A stretch of 64,000 nt of DNA from Chlorobiota bacterium. GTDB lineage: Bacteria > Bacteroidota > Ignavibacteria > Kapaibacteriales > NICIL-2. Made by a program: the position numbers and the translations under genes. The notes below the pieces were generated by a model. That model saw only the letters and a list, made by a program, of their open reading frames with translations, was not told where the DNA came from and searched no databases. Positions 1-8,279 of the stretch are shown one piece after another. The DNA lies in the NCBI GenBank assembly GCA_026415505.1, contig JAOAGY010000032.1, positions 358,159-422,158 on the forward strand, written 5' to 3'. Within the stretch, counting starts at the first letter, position 1, and each line of letters starts with the position of its first letter.

Positions 1-124
1 TGTTGACCGGTTGGGTGATGTCCCCACCTTTGAAATTGCCCGGTGCACCGAGCACGAAAAAGTACACGCTGTATGCGACAATCAGTGCCAGCGTGATGAC
101 CACGACATTGAACAAGTTCTTCAT
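1..124 (-). CDS. MotA/TolQ/ExbB proton-channel family protein, N-terminal fragment
   Basis: The first 41 codons of a minus-strand gene whose remainder lies beyond the window edge. The reading starts MKNLFNVVVI, contains one hydrophobic stretch (residues about 5-28) and then the segment VLGAPGNFKGGDITQ. A leading membrane helix followed by FVLGxPxNF is typical of ExbB/TolQ-like proteins in Bacteroidota, which energise outer-membrane transport with TonB/TolA partners. The start lies 6 nt after the stop of the STAS gene, so the two are probably cotranscribed. The family call rests only on this short stretch. A different small membrane protein is possible. Confidence 0.5.
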   Translation of the reverse strand, partial: MKNLFNVVVITLALIVAYSVYFFVLGAPGNFKGGDITQPVN

Positions 125-130
125 AACGTG

Positions 131-526
131 TCAGTGAGTGGTGGATGATGACAATGATTCGATAGCCGATTGACGATCGCGAAAGATATCGAACACCATC
201 GAAAGTTTGGTGATCACGAATATGTTTTCCAGCGACTGACTCAAGCCGCAGAGAACGATTTTGCCGCCCTGTTTGGCAATGCTCGAATGTGCCGCGATCA
301 GCACACCGAGCGCCGTCGAGTTCAGATAGGTTACATTCGACATATCGAGCACGATTGCGCGATAGCCCGATTGAATCAGCTCGGTCAGCTTTGCCCGCAA
401 TTCATCGGTTTCGGTTCCACCGATGAACTGACCGCGCAACGTCACAAGCTCGACCTCGCCGATACGCTCGTGCTGAATACTCGCTGGTAGCATATCCGCA
501 ACATTCAGGTTCGAAATCGGCGCCAA
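131..526 (-). CDS. STAS-domain protein (anti-sigma factor antagonist type)
   Basis: 131 aa, a single STAS domain. Residues about 20-120 show the beta-alpha pattern of SpoIIAA/RsbV proteins, including YLNSTALGVL, where the Ser of NST occupies the position normally phosphorylated by a partner serine kinase. The C-terminal part (LENIFVITKLSMVFDIF) also matches the family. Such proteins bind an anti-sigma or switch kinase when unphosphorylated. No kinase or phosphatase partner is visible here. The gene starts 2 nt after prmC ends and is followed 6 nt later by the ExbB-like gene, so it sits in the pyrB-carB-prmC transcription unit. An internal Met at residue 12 is an alternative start. Confidence 0.85.
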   Translation of the reverse strand: MAPISNLNVADMLPASIQHERIGEVELVTLRGQFIGGTETDELRAKLTELIQSGYRAIVLDMSNVTYLNSTALGVLIAAHSSIAKQGGKIVLCGLSQSLENIFVITKLSMVFDIFRDRQSAIESLSSSTTH

Positions 527-528
527 AA

Positions 529-1431
529 CTACGACAGCACACGAGTTTCGTGCAAGGAAAAATTACGTAACACTGGATGGCTGAAGCAGTACGACCCGAT
601 CACAAAACGCTCGATGCCTGCTTCATCAGAGGCTATGACAACCTTTGCCTCGGCAAGGAGCTCGGCGATCGCCCGCGATTGACCGAAGCCGCACTCGAGC
701 GCAAAGCAACCATCCGCTGAGAGCAAATCAGGAAACACTTCCGCAAATCGTCGGAAAAACCGTAGCCCATCGCCGTCGTCGGTCAGTGCGACACGCGGCT
801 CGTGATGCAGCTCTGGTTCGAGTTGGGCGTATTCGTCGGCAGCGATGTAGGGTGGATTCGACACGATCAGGTCGAACCGCCTTTCGAGCGGCACACAATC
901 GAACACGTCCACACGCTCGAATATTGCGTTAGCGATGCCGTTTCGCTCGGCATTGGCATGCGCGACTGCAAGTGCGCTCTCGGATACATCCCAACCGACC
1001 ACTTGTGCGGAACGAAACTCGCGTGCCAGTGCGAGCGCGATGCATCCCGATCCACAACCGATGTCGAGAATACGACGCGGCTCGACGCCGACTCGCCTAT
1101 ATGTCGCGACGATGCCAGCGACGAGTGTCTCGGTTTCCGGTCGCGGAATCAACACAGCAGGCGTTACTGCGACGTCCAGTCCGTAGAACACGACACTGCC
1201 AACGAGGTACTGAATCGGCACGCGCGATTGCACGCGCTGCTCGACGAGCCGATCGAGCCGTTCGACCGACGCGGTATCGAGTGTGCGTTCAGGATGCGTA
1301 TGCACATCGAGCATACTGCAACCCGTCACTGCGCGAACAAGCAGTTCGGCTTCGCGACGCGACTCAGCGATACCCACCGCCCGAAGACGCTGCTCAATCT
1401 CGAAGTACGCTTGCGCGAGCGTCGTTGCCAT
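529..1431 (-). CDS. prmC: Peptide chain release factor N5-glutamine methyltransferase
   Basis: 300 aa from the chosen ATG (protein begins [10 protein letters not shown]). The open frame extends 20 codons further upstream but that part has no family character. PrmC/HemK methylates the Gln of the GGQ motif in RF1/RF2 using S-adenosylmethionine. The N-terminal helical domain ends at the linker [10 protein letters not shown], followed by the SAM-binding motif [14 protein letters not shown] and the catalytic NPPY motif ([11 protein letters not shown]). Length matches the family (about 280-300 aa). The start overlaps the 3' end of carB by 38 nt, indicating translational coupling. In many genomes prmC sits next to prfA, but here it follows pyrimidine genes. 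Confidence 0.95.
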   Translation of the reverse strand: MATTLAQAYFEIEQRLRAVGIAESRREAELLVRAVTGCSMLDVHTHPERTLDTASVERLDRLVEQRVQSRVPIQYLVGSVVFYGLDVAVTPAVLIPRPETETLVAGIVATYRRVGVEPRRILDIGCGSGCIALALAREFRSAQVVGWDVSESALAVAHANAERNGIANAIFERVDVFDCVPLERRFDLIVSNPPYIAADEYAQLEPELHHEPRVALTDDGDGLRFFRRFAEVFPDLLSADGCFALECGFGQSRAIAELLAEAKVVIASDEAGIERFVIGSYCFSHPVLRNFSLHETRVLS

Positions 1432-4400
1432 TTTCGGACGAAAACACTTCCTGCAACGAGCGTACTCGATAGCTACTGCTGCGTAGCGCACGGATAGCCT
1501 CGAGCGATGCTTCCGCCGCCGCCAGCGTCGTGAAAAACGGAATCTTGTACTGCATCGCCGTCATGCCCATGATGTATTCGTCGTGGCGTGCACGCTCGCC
1601 GAGCGGCGTGTTGATGAGAATTTGCACCTCCCCGTTTTTGATGTGGTCTATGATGCTCGGACGTCCTTCGTAATGCTTGAGGACGGTCTCGGCTGGCACG
1701 CCGTGTTGGCGCAAGAATTCGGCAGTACCGCTCGTTGCGATGATGCCGAAGCCGAGTTCGATGTATCCGCGTGCGATCGCGACGGCATGTTCGTTTTTGT
1801 CCTCCGGTCGTAGCGAGAGAAACACCTTCCCCTCGCTCGGCACTCGACTGCCCGTTGCTTGATGCGCTTTGAGAAGTGCGGCACCGAAGGTCGAATCGAA
1901 CCCCATCACCTCGCCGGTCGAACGCATTTCGGGACCCGGGAAAACATTGACACGCTGGAATTTGGTGAACGGGAACACCGGCTCTTTGATCGCGACACCG
2001 CGAAGACCGAGTATGCCACTGCCGTACCCGAGTTCTCCGAGCGTCTTGCCGAGCATGACGTGCGTTGCGACTTCGACGATCGGAACGCCCGTCGCTTTAG
2101 CGATGAACGGCACCGTCCGCGACGCGCGAGGATTGGCTTCGAGCACGTAGATCGTGTCGCCCTGCAGTGCGTATTGCACGTTGAGCAAACCGCGCACCTG
2201 GAGCGCGCGTGCCAAGCGCTGCGTGTAGTCCACGATACGCCGCATTTGCTCGGTCGTCAAATTGTATGGCGGTACCACGCACGACGAATCACCAGAGTGA
2301 ATGCCCGCTTCTTCGATGTGCTGCATAATCCCGGCGATCACGACATCCTCGCCATCGGCAATGCAGTCGACGTCGAATTCGTAGGCATGTTCGAGGAAGT
2401 GGTCGATCAGCACCGGATGTTCCGGCGAATTCTCGAGCGCTTCGCGCGTGTAGCGCCGAACGGTCTCTTCGCGGTAGCAAATCTGCATTGCGCGCCCGCC
2501 GAGCACATACGACGGGCGCACCAGCACAGGATAACCGATCGCTTCTGCGACAGCGACAGCTTCGTCCTCGCTGCGGGCGGTGCCGTACGCAGGGCATGGG
2601 ATTCCGAGTTCGTCCAACAATTGCCCGAAGCGCTTGCGATCTTCAGCCAAATCGATGCCTTCCCAGGGCGTGCCGAACAACCGCACTCCAGCTTCGACGA
2701 GCGGCTCGGCGAGCTTCAGCGGCGTTTGCCCACCGAGCGTGACAATCACACCATCGGGACACTCCAGTTCGATGACGTTCATGACGTCCTCGAAGGTGAG
2801 CGGCTCGAAGTACAGCTTGTCGGCAGTGTCGTAATCGGTCGAAACCGTTTCGGGATTGCAGTTGATCATGATCGCTTCCCAGCCGAGCTTGTGTGCTGCC
2901 CACACAGCGCGCACACAACAGTAATCGAATTCGATCCCCTGTCCGATCCGATTCGGACCGCTGCCCAAAATGACCACCTTCGGTCGGCTCGATCGAATAG
3001 CCTCGTTTTCCTCACCGTAGGTCGAATAGTGGTAGGGCGTCTCCGATTCGAATTCGGCAGCGCATGTGTCGATGGTTTTGAACGTCGGCACTATCACCCA
3101 CTGCTTCCGCAGCGAGCGAATCTCGCCTTCGCTGCAACCGGACAAGACCGCCAGTTGCACGTCCGAAAAGCCGAGCTGTTTCATCCGGCGAAGCTCGGCT
3201 GGCGTAGTTCGTTCGGCAAGCGGTCGCTCGTCGCCTCCGACCGATTCGATCCAGCGATGTGCCGCTTCGACAATCTGCGCACATTGGTCGATGAACCACG
3301 GATCGTATCCCGTCAGAGCGTGAATTTCTTCGATGCTCATGCCGACACGGAGCGCATCGCACAGGTCGAACAGCGAGTTCGATGTTCGCTGCCCCAGTCG
3401 GCTGCGCAGTACTTGCATTTCGCTTTCGCCGAGCGCGGGCGGTGTGCGATAGTCGGCGCGATCGAAACCGAAACCGTAGCGACGTTTTTCGAGCGAGCGA
3501 ATCGCCTTTTGGAGCGCTTCCTTGAACGTGCGCCCGATCGCCATTGCTTCGCCGACCGATTTCATCTGCACACCAAGCCGATCTTCCGCCTCGCGGAACT
3601 TCTCGAAATCCCAACGCGGAATTTTGACGACGACGTAATCGAGTGCTGGCTCGAACGACGACGGTGTGCGGCGTGTGATGTCGTTCTGGATTTCGTCGAG
3701 TGTGTAGCCTACTGCCAGCTTCGCCGCGATTTTGGCGATCGGGAAACCGGTCGCCTTCGATGCCAACGCCGAGCTGCGCGACACGCGAGGATTCATCTCG
3801 ATGACGACCATACGCCCAGTACGCGGATCGACGGCGAATTGAATGTTCGAGCCGCCGGTATCAACGCCCACAGCACGAATGATGCGGATCGCAGCATCTC
3901 GCATGCGTTGGTATTCGCGGTCGGAGAGGGTCTGCGCCGGTGCGACTGTGATCGAATCGCCCGTGTGAACACCCATCGGATCGAAATTTTCGATCGAACA
4001 GACGATCACGACGTTATCGGCGCTGTCACGCATGACCTCCAGCTCGTATTCCTTCCAGCCGAGCACGGATTCTTCGACGAGCACTCGATGAATCGGCGAT
4101 GCGAGCAAGCCGTTGCGAAGCACGTCGGCGAACTCTTCCATGTTGTATGCGATGCCACCTCCGGTGCCGCCGAGCGTGAACGACGGTCGGATGATTGCCG
4201 GAAAGCCGATGTGCTCGATCGCTTCCAAGCCCTCTTCCACGCTCGTTACGAATGCTCCGCGGGGCATCTCCAAACCGCACTGTTCGACGACGCGCAAGAA
4301 CTCCATGCGGTCCTCGGCAAGACGGATCGCACGAAGATTCGAGCCGATGAGCTCGACGCCGTACCGCTCGAGCACACCGCGCTCGGCAAGTTCGACGGCG

Positions 4401-4693
4401 AGATTGAGTCCGGTCTGCCCACCCATCGTCGGCAGCAGCGCATCGGGTCGTTCTTTCGCGATGATTTGTTCGAGCGCATCGGCAGTGAGCGGTTCGATGT
4501 AGGTCGCATCGGCGATTTCGGGATCGGTCATGATGGTCGCTGGGTTCGAATTGACCAGCACGACCCGAAATCCGTCCTGGCGGAGCGCTTTGCACGCTTG
4601 CGTGCCGCTGTAGTCGAATTCGCATGCTTGCCCGATGACGATCGGACCTGAACCGATGATGAGGATCGAGTGAATATCTGTTCGACGTGGCAT
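1394..4693 (-). CDS. carB: Carbamoyl-phosphate synthase large subunit
   Basis: 1099 aa, close to the usual 1070-1080. It makes carbamoyl phosphate from bicarbonate, ammonia (delivered by the small subunit) and two ATP, feeding pyrimidine and arginine synthesis. Two homologous ATP-grasp halves are visible. The N-half begins [20 protein letters not shown] and has [18 protein letters not shown]. The C-half has [19 protein letters not shown] and [18 protein letters not shown]. An MGS-like allosteric domain follows (about residues 945-1075, starting near [11 protein letters not shown]). The start overlaps the pyrB stop by one base (TGATG), so the two are coupled. No carA is present in this window, so the glutaminase subunit must be encoded elsewhere. 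Confidence 0.97.
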   Translation of the reverse strand: MPRRTDIHSILIIGSGPIVIGQACEFDYSGTQACKALRQDGFRVVLVNSNPATIMTDPEIADATYIEPLTADALEQIIAKERPDALLPTMGGQTGLNLAVELAERGVLERYGVELIGSNLRAIRLAEDRMEFLRVVEQCGLEMPRGAFVTSVEEGLEAIEHIGFPAIIRPSFTLGGTGGGIAYNMEEFADVLRNGLLASPIHRVLVEESVLGWKEYELEVMRDSADNVVIVCSIENFDPMGVHTGDSITVAPAQTLSDREYQRMRDAAIRIIRAVGVDTGGSNIQFAVDPRTGRMVVIEMNPRVSRSSALASKATGFPIAKIAAKLAVGYTLDEIQNDITRRTPSSFEPALDYVVVKIPRWDFEKFREAEDRLGVQMKSVGEAMAIGRTFKEALQKAIRSLEKRRYGFGFDRADYRTPPALGESEMQVLRSRLGQRTSNSLFDLCDALRVGMSIEEIHALTGYDPWFIDQCAQIVEAAHRWIESVGGDERPLAERTTPAELRRMKQLGFSDVQLAVLSGCSEGEIRSLRKQWVIVPTFKTIDTCAAEFESETPYHYSTYGEENEAIRSSRPKVVILGSGPNRIGQGIEFDYCCVRAVWAAHKLGWEAIMINCNPETVSTDYDTADKLYFEPLTFEDVMNVIELECPDGVIVTLGGQTPLKLAEPLVEAGVRLFGTPWEGIDLAEDRKRFGQLLDELGIPCPAYGTARSEDEAVAVAEAIGYPVLVRPSYVLGGRAMQICYREETVRRYTREALENSPEHPVLIDHFLEHAYEFDVDCIADGEDVVIAGIMQHIEEAGIHSGDSSCVVPPYNLTTEQMRRIVDYTQRLARALQVRGLLNVQYALQGDTIYVLEANPRASRTVPFIAKATGVPIVEVATHVMLGKTLGELGYGSGILGLRGVAIKEPVFPFTKFQRVNVFPGPEMRSTGEVMGFDSTFGAALLKAHQATGSRVPSEGKVFLSLRPEDKNEHAVAIARGYIELGFGIIATSGTAEFLRQHGVPAETVLKHYEGRPSIIDHIKNGEVQILINTPLGERARHDEYIMGMTAMQYKIPFFTTLAAAEASLEAIRALRSSSYRVRSLQEVFSSENGNDARASVLRD

Positions 4694-5604
4694 CAGTGGG
4701 AAAGGAAATGTTCGACCAACTCAGTTGCGAAGATGTCGATCATCACTGCCATACGGATAAAAACGCCGTTGGAGACTTGCCGCTGAATCAGGCTGTGCTC
4801 GGATTCGACGAGCACAGCATCGAGTTCGATGTCGGGATTGACCGGACCGGGATGCAACAACCGCACACGCGATCCGACGAGATACTCGCGCCGAACGGCG
4901 TACCGGCGGCGGTAATCGCTCAGCGACGGGACAAGACCGCTGTCCATGCGTTCGCGTTGCAAGCGGAGAACGATCGCCGCATCTGCCCACTCGATCGCGG
5001 ACGCTGCATCGGGGAGCTGCACGATGCCGTCCGGCAGGTGCGACGGCATCAAAAGCGGCGGCGCGCACACGCCGACAATTGCACCGAGCATGCCGAGTAA
5101 CGCAGCATCGGAGCGATAAACGCGGCTGTGACGAATGTCGCCGATTATTGCGATGCGCTTTCCTTCGAGACTGCCGAACTCGTCGAGCAACGTCAGAGCG
5201 TCGAGCAGTGCTTGTGTCGGGTGCTCGTGGCAGCCATCCCCGGCGTTGACGATCGTGGCGTGCTTTGCGATGGATGCAGCGTGCTCGGCAGCGTCGCTTG
5301 CGCGGTGGCGGAGAACGATCGCATCGAATCCGATCGCTTCGAGCGTGCGAATCGTATCGGCAACGGTTTCGCCTTTTTCGATGCTGCTCCCTGCGCTCGA
5401 AAACGCAGCGACACGACAACCGAGCCTGGTTGCTGCAGCCTCGAACGAAAGGCGTGTTCGAGTGCTCGGTTCGAAAAACGCCAGCGCGACGGATTTATCG
5501 AGCCGAGGAAGAGCGCTCGCCTGTCGTATGGCGCGCGCCAGTGCGATGAGTCGGTGGCATCGCACGGCGCCGATTTGCGAGATACCGACAAGGTGTCGCT
5601 GCAT
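4693..5604 (-). CDS. pyrB: Aspartate carbamoyltransferase catalytic subunit
   Basis: 303 aa from the ATG giving [10 protein letters not shown]. The open frame continues far upstream, but that extension runs across the HU gene in another frame and is not coding. The enzyme condenses carbamoyl phosphate with aspartate. Visible motifs are the carbamoyl-phosphate loop [13 protein letters not shown], the HPTQ motif in [16 protein letters not shown], and [14 protein letters not shown] near the end. No regulatory pyrI-like gene is adjacent. carB follows with a 1-nt overlap, so substrate producer and consumer are cotranslated. Only 25 nt separate the start from the T-run of a strong terminator, which suggests attenuation control (see findings). 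Confidence 0.96.
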   Translation of the reverse strand: MQRHLVGISQIGAVRCHRLIALARAIRQASALPRLDKSVALAFFEPSTRTRLSFEAAATRLGCRVAAFSSAGSSIEKGETVADTIRTLEAIGFDAIVLRHRASDAAEHAASIAKHATIVNAGDGCHEHPTQALLDALTLLDEFGSLEGKRIAIIGDIRHSRVYRSDAALLGMLGAIVGVCAPPLLMPSHLPDGIVQLPDAASAIEWADAAIVLRLQRERMDSGLVPSLSDYRRRYAVRREYLVGSRVRLLHPGPVNPDIELDAVLVESEHSLIQRQVSNGVFIRMAVMIDIFATELVEHFLSH

Positions 5605-5629
5605 CGAGCATGTGAAGTCGAGTTCGTGC

Positions 5630-5655
5630 AAAAAAAAGCCGCTCGCGAGAGCGGC
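5630..5655 (-). terminator. Rho-independent terminator between HU gene and pyrB
   Basis: Read on the minus strand, a perfect 7-bp stem GCCGCTC/GAGCGGC with a 4-nt loop is followed directly by eight T residues. It lies 11 nt after the HU stop codon and 25 nt before the pyrB start. It is a textbook intrinsic terminator. Because nothing promoter-like fits between it and pyrB, it may be a conditional terminator. Confidence 0.9.
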
Positions 5656-5666
5656 TTCGGTGTCGG

Positions 5667-5966
5667 CTACTTTTTCGCCTTCGGCACTTTGCCGGAGTTG
5701 ACCACTTCGGCGAGTGCTTTGCCAGGTTTGAAGCGAGCCACTTTCCGCGCCGGAATCTTGATTTGTTCGCCGGTACGCGGATTCTTGCCCTTGCGTGCCG
5801 CCCGCTTGCTCACGGCAAATGTGCCGAAGCCAACGAGCGAGACGCTGTTCCCCTTCGCAAGCGATGCTTGAATCGCATGCAAAGTCGCATTGAGGGCGTT
5901 TTCGGCTTGCGCCTTCGACAACCCAGCAGTCTTGGCTATCGCCTCGACCAGTTCGCCTTTGTTCAT
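5667..5966 (-). CDS. HU family DNA-binding protein
   Basis: 99 aa starting MNKGELVEAI. Upstream in-frame codons (31 more) are rejected because they cross the promoter region. HU proteins are dimeric nucleoid proteins that bend DNA. The protein shows the conserved VSLVGFGTFAVSKRAARKG segment and the arm motif GKNPRTGEQIKIPA, followed by KVARFKPGKAL. The Lys-rich tail (KVPKAKK) is longer than in Escherichia coli HU. The gene has its own Bacteroidota-type promoter upstream and a terminator immediately downstream, so it is probably a single-gene unit with possible read-through into pyrB. HU and IHF subunits cannot be separated from sequence alone. Confidence 0.95.
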   Translation of the reverse strand: MNKGELVEAIAKTAGLSKAQAENALNATLHAIQASLAKGNSVSLVGFGTFAVSKRAARKGKNPRTGEQIKIPARKVARFKPGKALAEVVNSGKVPKAKK

Positions 5967-6010
5967 GGAAAAATCCCCGCAGATGGTGAAACATACCGAA
6001 AATTGCGCCG

Positions 6011-6042
6011 CAAACATACAGAGCCCGACGGCTACTTTGCAA
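6011..6042 (-). promoter_or_regulatory. Bacteroidota-type promoter of the HU gene
   Basis: On the minus strand, a -33 TTG (6042-6040) is followed after 21 nt by TATGTTTG (6018-6011), matching the Bacteroidota -7 consensus TAnnTTTG. It lies 45 nt upstream of the HU ATG. Confidence 0.65.
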
Positions 6043-6085
6043 GAAAAATTTTTCGCCAAATCACGCTCTGATGCGCCTTCCGGGG

Positions 6086-6568
6086 CTATCGGGGTCGCTC
6101 GATGCTCAAAATGCGATAGCGGATCGCCCCTGCTGGTGTCTTCGTTTCCACCGTCTCGCCGACCGTCTTGCCGAGCAAGACTTTTCCGAGCGGCGAGGTC
6201 ACCGAAAGCAAGTTTTTCTCGATGTCGGCTTCTTCGGCGCTGACGAGCGTGAAGGTCATCTCCGTGTTCGTGCGCTCGTTGAGTAGTCGAACAGTGCTGA
6301 AAATGTACACGCGATCGTCGTTCGGTAAATCCGAAGGGTCTATCACTTTCGCGCTTGCGAGCGTGCGTTCGAGCTTTGCAATGCGGATTTCGAGCAGCTC
6401 CTGTTCGTGCAGCGCTGCATCGTAATCGGCGTTTTCCGACAAATCGCCGTGAGAGCGCGCCTCGGCGATTTTTCTGGCGACCTCAGCACGCCCGTGCGTC
6501 TTGAGATGATGCAGTTCCTCTTGCAGTCGTTGCATCCGCTCGCGTGAGATGTACACAAAGTCTGCCAT
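6086..6568 (-). CDS. greA: Transcription elongation factor GreA/GreB
   Basis: 160 aa from the ATG giving MADFVYISRE. The 29 upstream in-frame codons are discarded as non-conserved. Gre factors enter the RNA polymerase secondary channel and stimulate cleavage of backtracked transcripts. The N-terminal coiled coil (about residues 5-75) carries the acidic tip GDLSENADYDAA, which holds the Asp/Glu residues that coordinate the second magnesium ion. The C-terminal FKBP-like domain includes SPLGKVLLGKTVGE. The length is typical of GreA. The gene is separated from ribBA by 100 nt containing a possible terminator and a -7 element. Confidence 0.95.
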   Translation of the reverse strand: MADFVYISRERMQRLQEELHHLKTHGRAEVARKIAEARSHGDLSENADYDAALHEQELLEIRIAKLERTLASAKVIDPSDLPNDDRVYIFSTVRLLNERTNTEMTFTLVSAEEADIEKNLLSVTSPLGKVLLGKTVGETVETKTPAGAIRYRILSIERPR

Positions 6569-6600
6569 AGCACTCTGTCGCAAAGGAAAAAACACAACTT

Positions 6601-6643
6601 CGACAAAAACAAGCGCAGCCGCTGCTGATCGGCTGGCGGCTGC
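6601..6643 (-). terminator. Possible terminator or attenuator downstream of ribBA
   Basis: On the minus strand, GCAGCCGC and GCGGCTGC form an 8-bp stem with a 13-nt loop, followed by the T-rich stretch GCTTGTTTTTG. It lies 26 nt after the ribBA stop. The loop is long and the T-run is offset by a few bases, so termination would be weaker than at the HU site. Confidence 0.5.
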
Positions 6644-6652
6644 AATCGCGTG

Positions 6653-6660
6653 CAAAGATA
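6653..6660 (-). promoter_or_regulatory. Candidate -7 element for greA
   Basis: The minus strand reads TATCTTTG, a full match to TAnnTTTG, 84 nt upstream of the greA ATG and just after the ribBA stop. No TTG is seen at the expected -33 distance. The possible hairpin at 6615-6643 would fall inside the resulting leader. Confidence 0.4.
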
Positions 6661-6668
6661 CGCCCGCG

Positions 6669-7883
6669 TCAGATACCGTCGAGCATGTGCCCCATCTTGA
6701 GCTTTTTCGTTTCGAGGTAGCGCCGATTGACCTCGTTCGGCTCGATGACGATCGGCACTCGTTCGACGATCTCCAGTCCGAAACTTGCCAACCCGACGCG
6801 CTTTGTCGGATTGTTCGTCAGCAGCCGCATTTTGCGCACGCCGAGATCGTAGAGAATCTGCGCACCGATGCCGTATTCGCGTGCATCGGGCTTGAATCCA
6901 AGGTGGACGTTGGCTTCGACGGTGTCGAGTCCGCGTTCTTGCTGGAGCTTGTATGCCTGAATTTTCGCGACCAAGCCGATGCCACGACCTTCTTGCCGCA
7001 TGTATAGCAACACACCGTTCCCTTCGCGCTCGATCGCACGCAATGCCGCATGGAGCTGTGCCCCGCAATCGCAGTGGAGCGATCCGAAAACATCGCCCGT
7101 CATGCATTCACTGTGGACGCGCACGAGGACCGGCTGTTCCGACACGATCTGCCCTTTGACGAGCGCGATGTGCTCTTTGCCGTCGCATTTGTTGACGTAC
7201 ACCTTGAAATCGAACTCGCCGAACTCGGTCACAAGACGCGTTTCGGCGCGTAGTTCGACCATTCGCTCGCGCTCGAGTCGGTAAGCGATCAAATCGGCAA
7301 TCGTCACGATCGCCATGCCGTGACGTCTGGCGAACTCGATGAGTTGCTCGCCGCGGAGCATCTCGCCGTCGTCGCCGACGATTTCGCAGATGACCCCGAC
7401 CGGCTCCAGCCCAGCCAGCGAGCACAAGTCCACGATCGCTTCGGTATGTCCGGCGCGTCGCAACACACCTTCATCGCGAGCGATGAGCGGAAAGACGTGC
7501 CCCGGACGCGCGAAGTCGCTCGGTCGCGACGACGGATCAGCCAGCGCACGAATGGTAACGCTTCGATCGGAAGCGGAAATGCCGGTCGTCGTTCCATGGA
7601 TGTAATCGACCGACACGGTAAATCCAGTGCCGTGCAGAGCGGTGTTCGACGTCACCATCGGCGCCAGAGCGAGTGCTTCGGCGCGTTCCCGTCGCATCGG
7701 GACGCAAATCAAACCGCGCGCATAGTTCGCCATGAAGCGCACGTGCTCCGGCATGCAGAACTGCGCTGCACAGGCGACGTCACCTTCATTTTCGCGCTCT
7801 TCGTCGTCGGCGATGACGATGAGCCGACCGGCGCGAAGCTCCTCGATCGCTCGTTCGATCGTGTCGAAACCAGGCGAAGCCAT
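6669..7883 (-). CDS. ribBA: Bifunctional 3,4-dihydroxy-2-butanone-4-phosphate synthase / GTP cyclohydrolase II
   Basis: 404 aa from the ATG giving MASPGFDTIE. Twelve further upstream codons are in frame but overlap yajC. The two domains catalyse the two entry reactions of riboflavin synthesis. The N-terminal RibB domain (about 1-205) has DDEERENEGD and RAGHTEA. The C-terminal RibA domain (about 210-404) has the zinc-binding SECMTGDVFGSLHCDCGAQL and RQEGRGIGL. The start is 4 nt after the yajC stop, so it ends the long mgtE-to-ribBA run. I saw no FMN riboswitch upstream, which is consistent with its internal operon position. Confidence 0.96.
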   Translation of the reverse strand: MASPGFDTIERAIEELRAGRLIVIADDEERENEGDVACAAQFCMPEHVRFMANYARGLICVPMRRERAEALALAPMVTSNTALHGTGFTVSVDYIHGTTTGISASDRSVTIRALADPSSRPSDFARPGHVFPLIARDEGVLRRAGHTEAIVDLCSLAGLEPVGVICEIVGDDGEMLRGEQLIEFARRHGMAIVTIADLIAYRLERERMVELRAETRLVTEFGEFDFKVYVNKCDGKEHIALVKGQIVSEQPVLVRVHSECMTGDVFGSLHCDCGAQLHAALRAIEREGNGVLLYMRQEGRGIGLVAKIQAYKLQQERGLDTVEANVHLGFKPDAREYGIGAQILYDLGVRKMRLLTNNPTKRVGLASFGLEIVERVPIVIEPNEVNRRYLETKKLKMGHMLDGI

Positions 7884-7887
7884 AGCG

Positions 7888-8235
7888 TCAGTCGTTGGAT
7901 TTCTTCTCGACCGTGGCAATAGCGACCTTTTCGAATCGAACGCGAACGTTATCGGCGATCTGAACGACGACCGTTTTCTCGTCGATGTCGGTCACCGTGC
8001 CATGGATGCCGGCACTGGTGATGACGCGGTCGCCGCGTTTGAGTTCGTCGAGCATCTTTTTCATCTCGCGCTGGCGTTTTTGTTGCGGGCGGATGATGAA
8101 AAAGTAGAACACCAAGATGATCAAGCCGAACATGACCACCGTCGAGATGAGCTGTCCGGTCGGATCGGGTGCCCCGGGTGTTTGCGCAAACAATGGAGCT
8201 GCGATGAGCAAAAGCAAGGCTATCGAACGTTGCAT
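7888..8235 (-). CDS. yajC: Sec translocon accessory subunit YajC
   Basis: 115 aa from the ATG giving MQRSIALLLL. The much longer in-frame extension overlaps tgt and is not coding. YajC is a small inner-membrane protein associated with SecDF. It has a short hydrophobic N-terminus, a strong membrane helix (about residues 32-50, TVVMFGLIILVFYFFIIRPQ) and the hallmark IIRPQQKRQREMKKML followed by LKRGDRVITSAGIHGTV. The first segment ends LFAQ, which looks like a cleavable or leader helix and is somewhat unusual. It lies between tgt and ribBA. A tgt-yajC neighbourhood is common in bacteria. Confidence 0.95.
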   Translation of the reverse strand: MQRSIALLLLIAAPLFAQTPGAPDPTGQLISTVVMFGLIILVFYFFIIRPQQKRQREMKKMLDELKRGDRVITSAGIHGTVTDIDEKTVVVQIADNVRVRFEKVAIATVEKKSND

Positions 8236-8279
8236 ACGACTGCGAGACGATTGGTTGAACACTTCGGTTACCGAGCCCT

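Noticed and set aside
1859-4651. 930-codon plus-strand open frame opposite carB
   Set aside because: It mirrors carB codon structure, is rich in Arg, His, Asp and Glu runs typical of antisense frames in this base composition, and shows no domain. carB itself is unmistakable.
5605-6042. Upstream extension of the pyrB frame
   Set aside because: The extension crosses the HU gene in another frame and the terminator. Conserved ATCase sequence begins only after the ATG at 5604.
6569-6668. FMN riboswitch near ribBA
   Set aside because: ribBA is internal to an operon and 4 nt from yajC. The conserved RFN elements were not seen in the flanking gaps.
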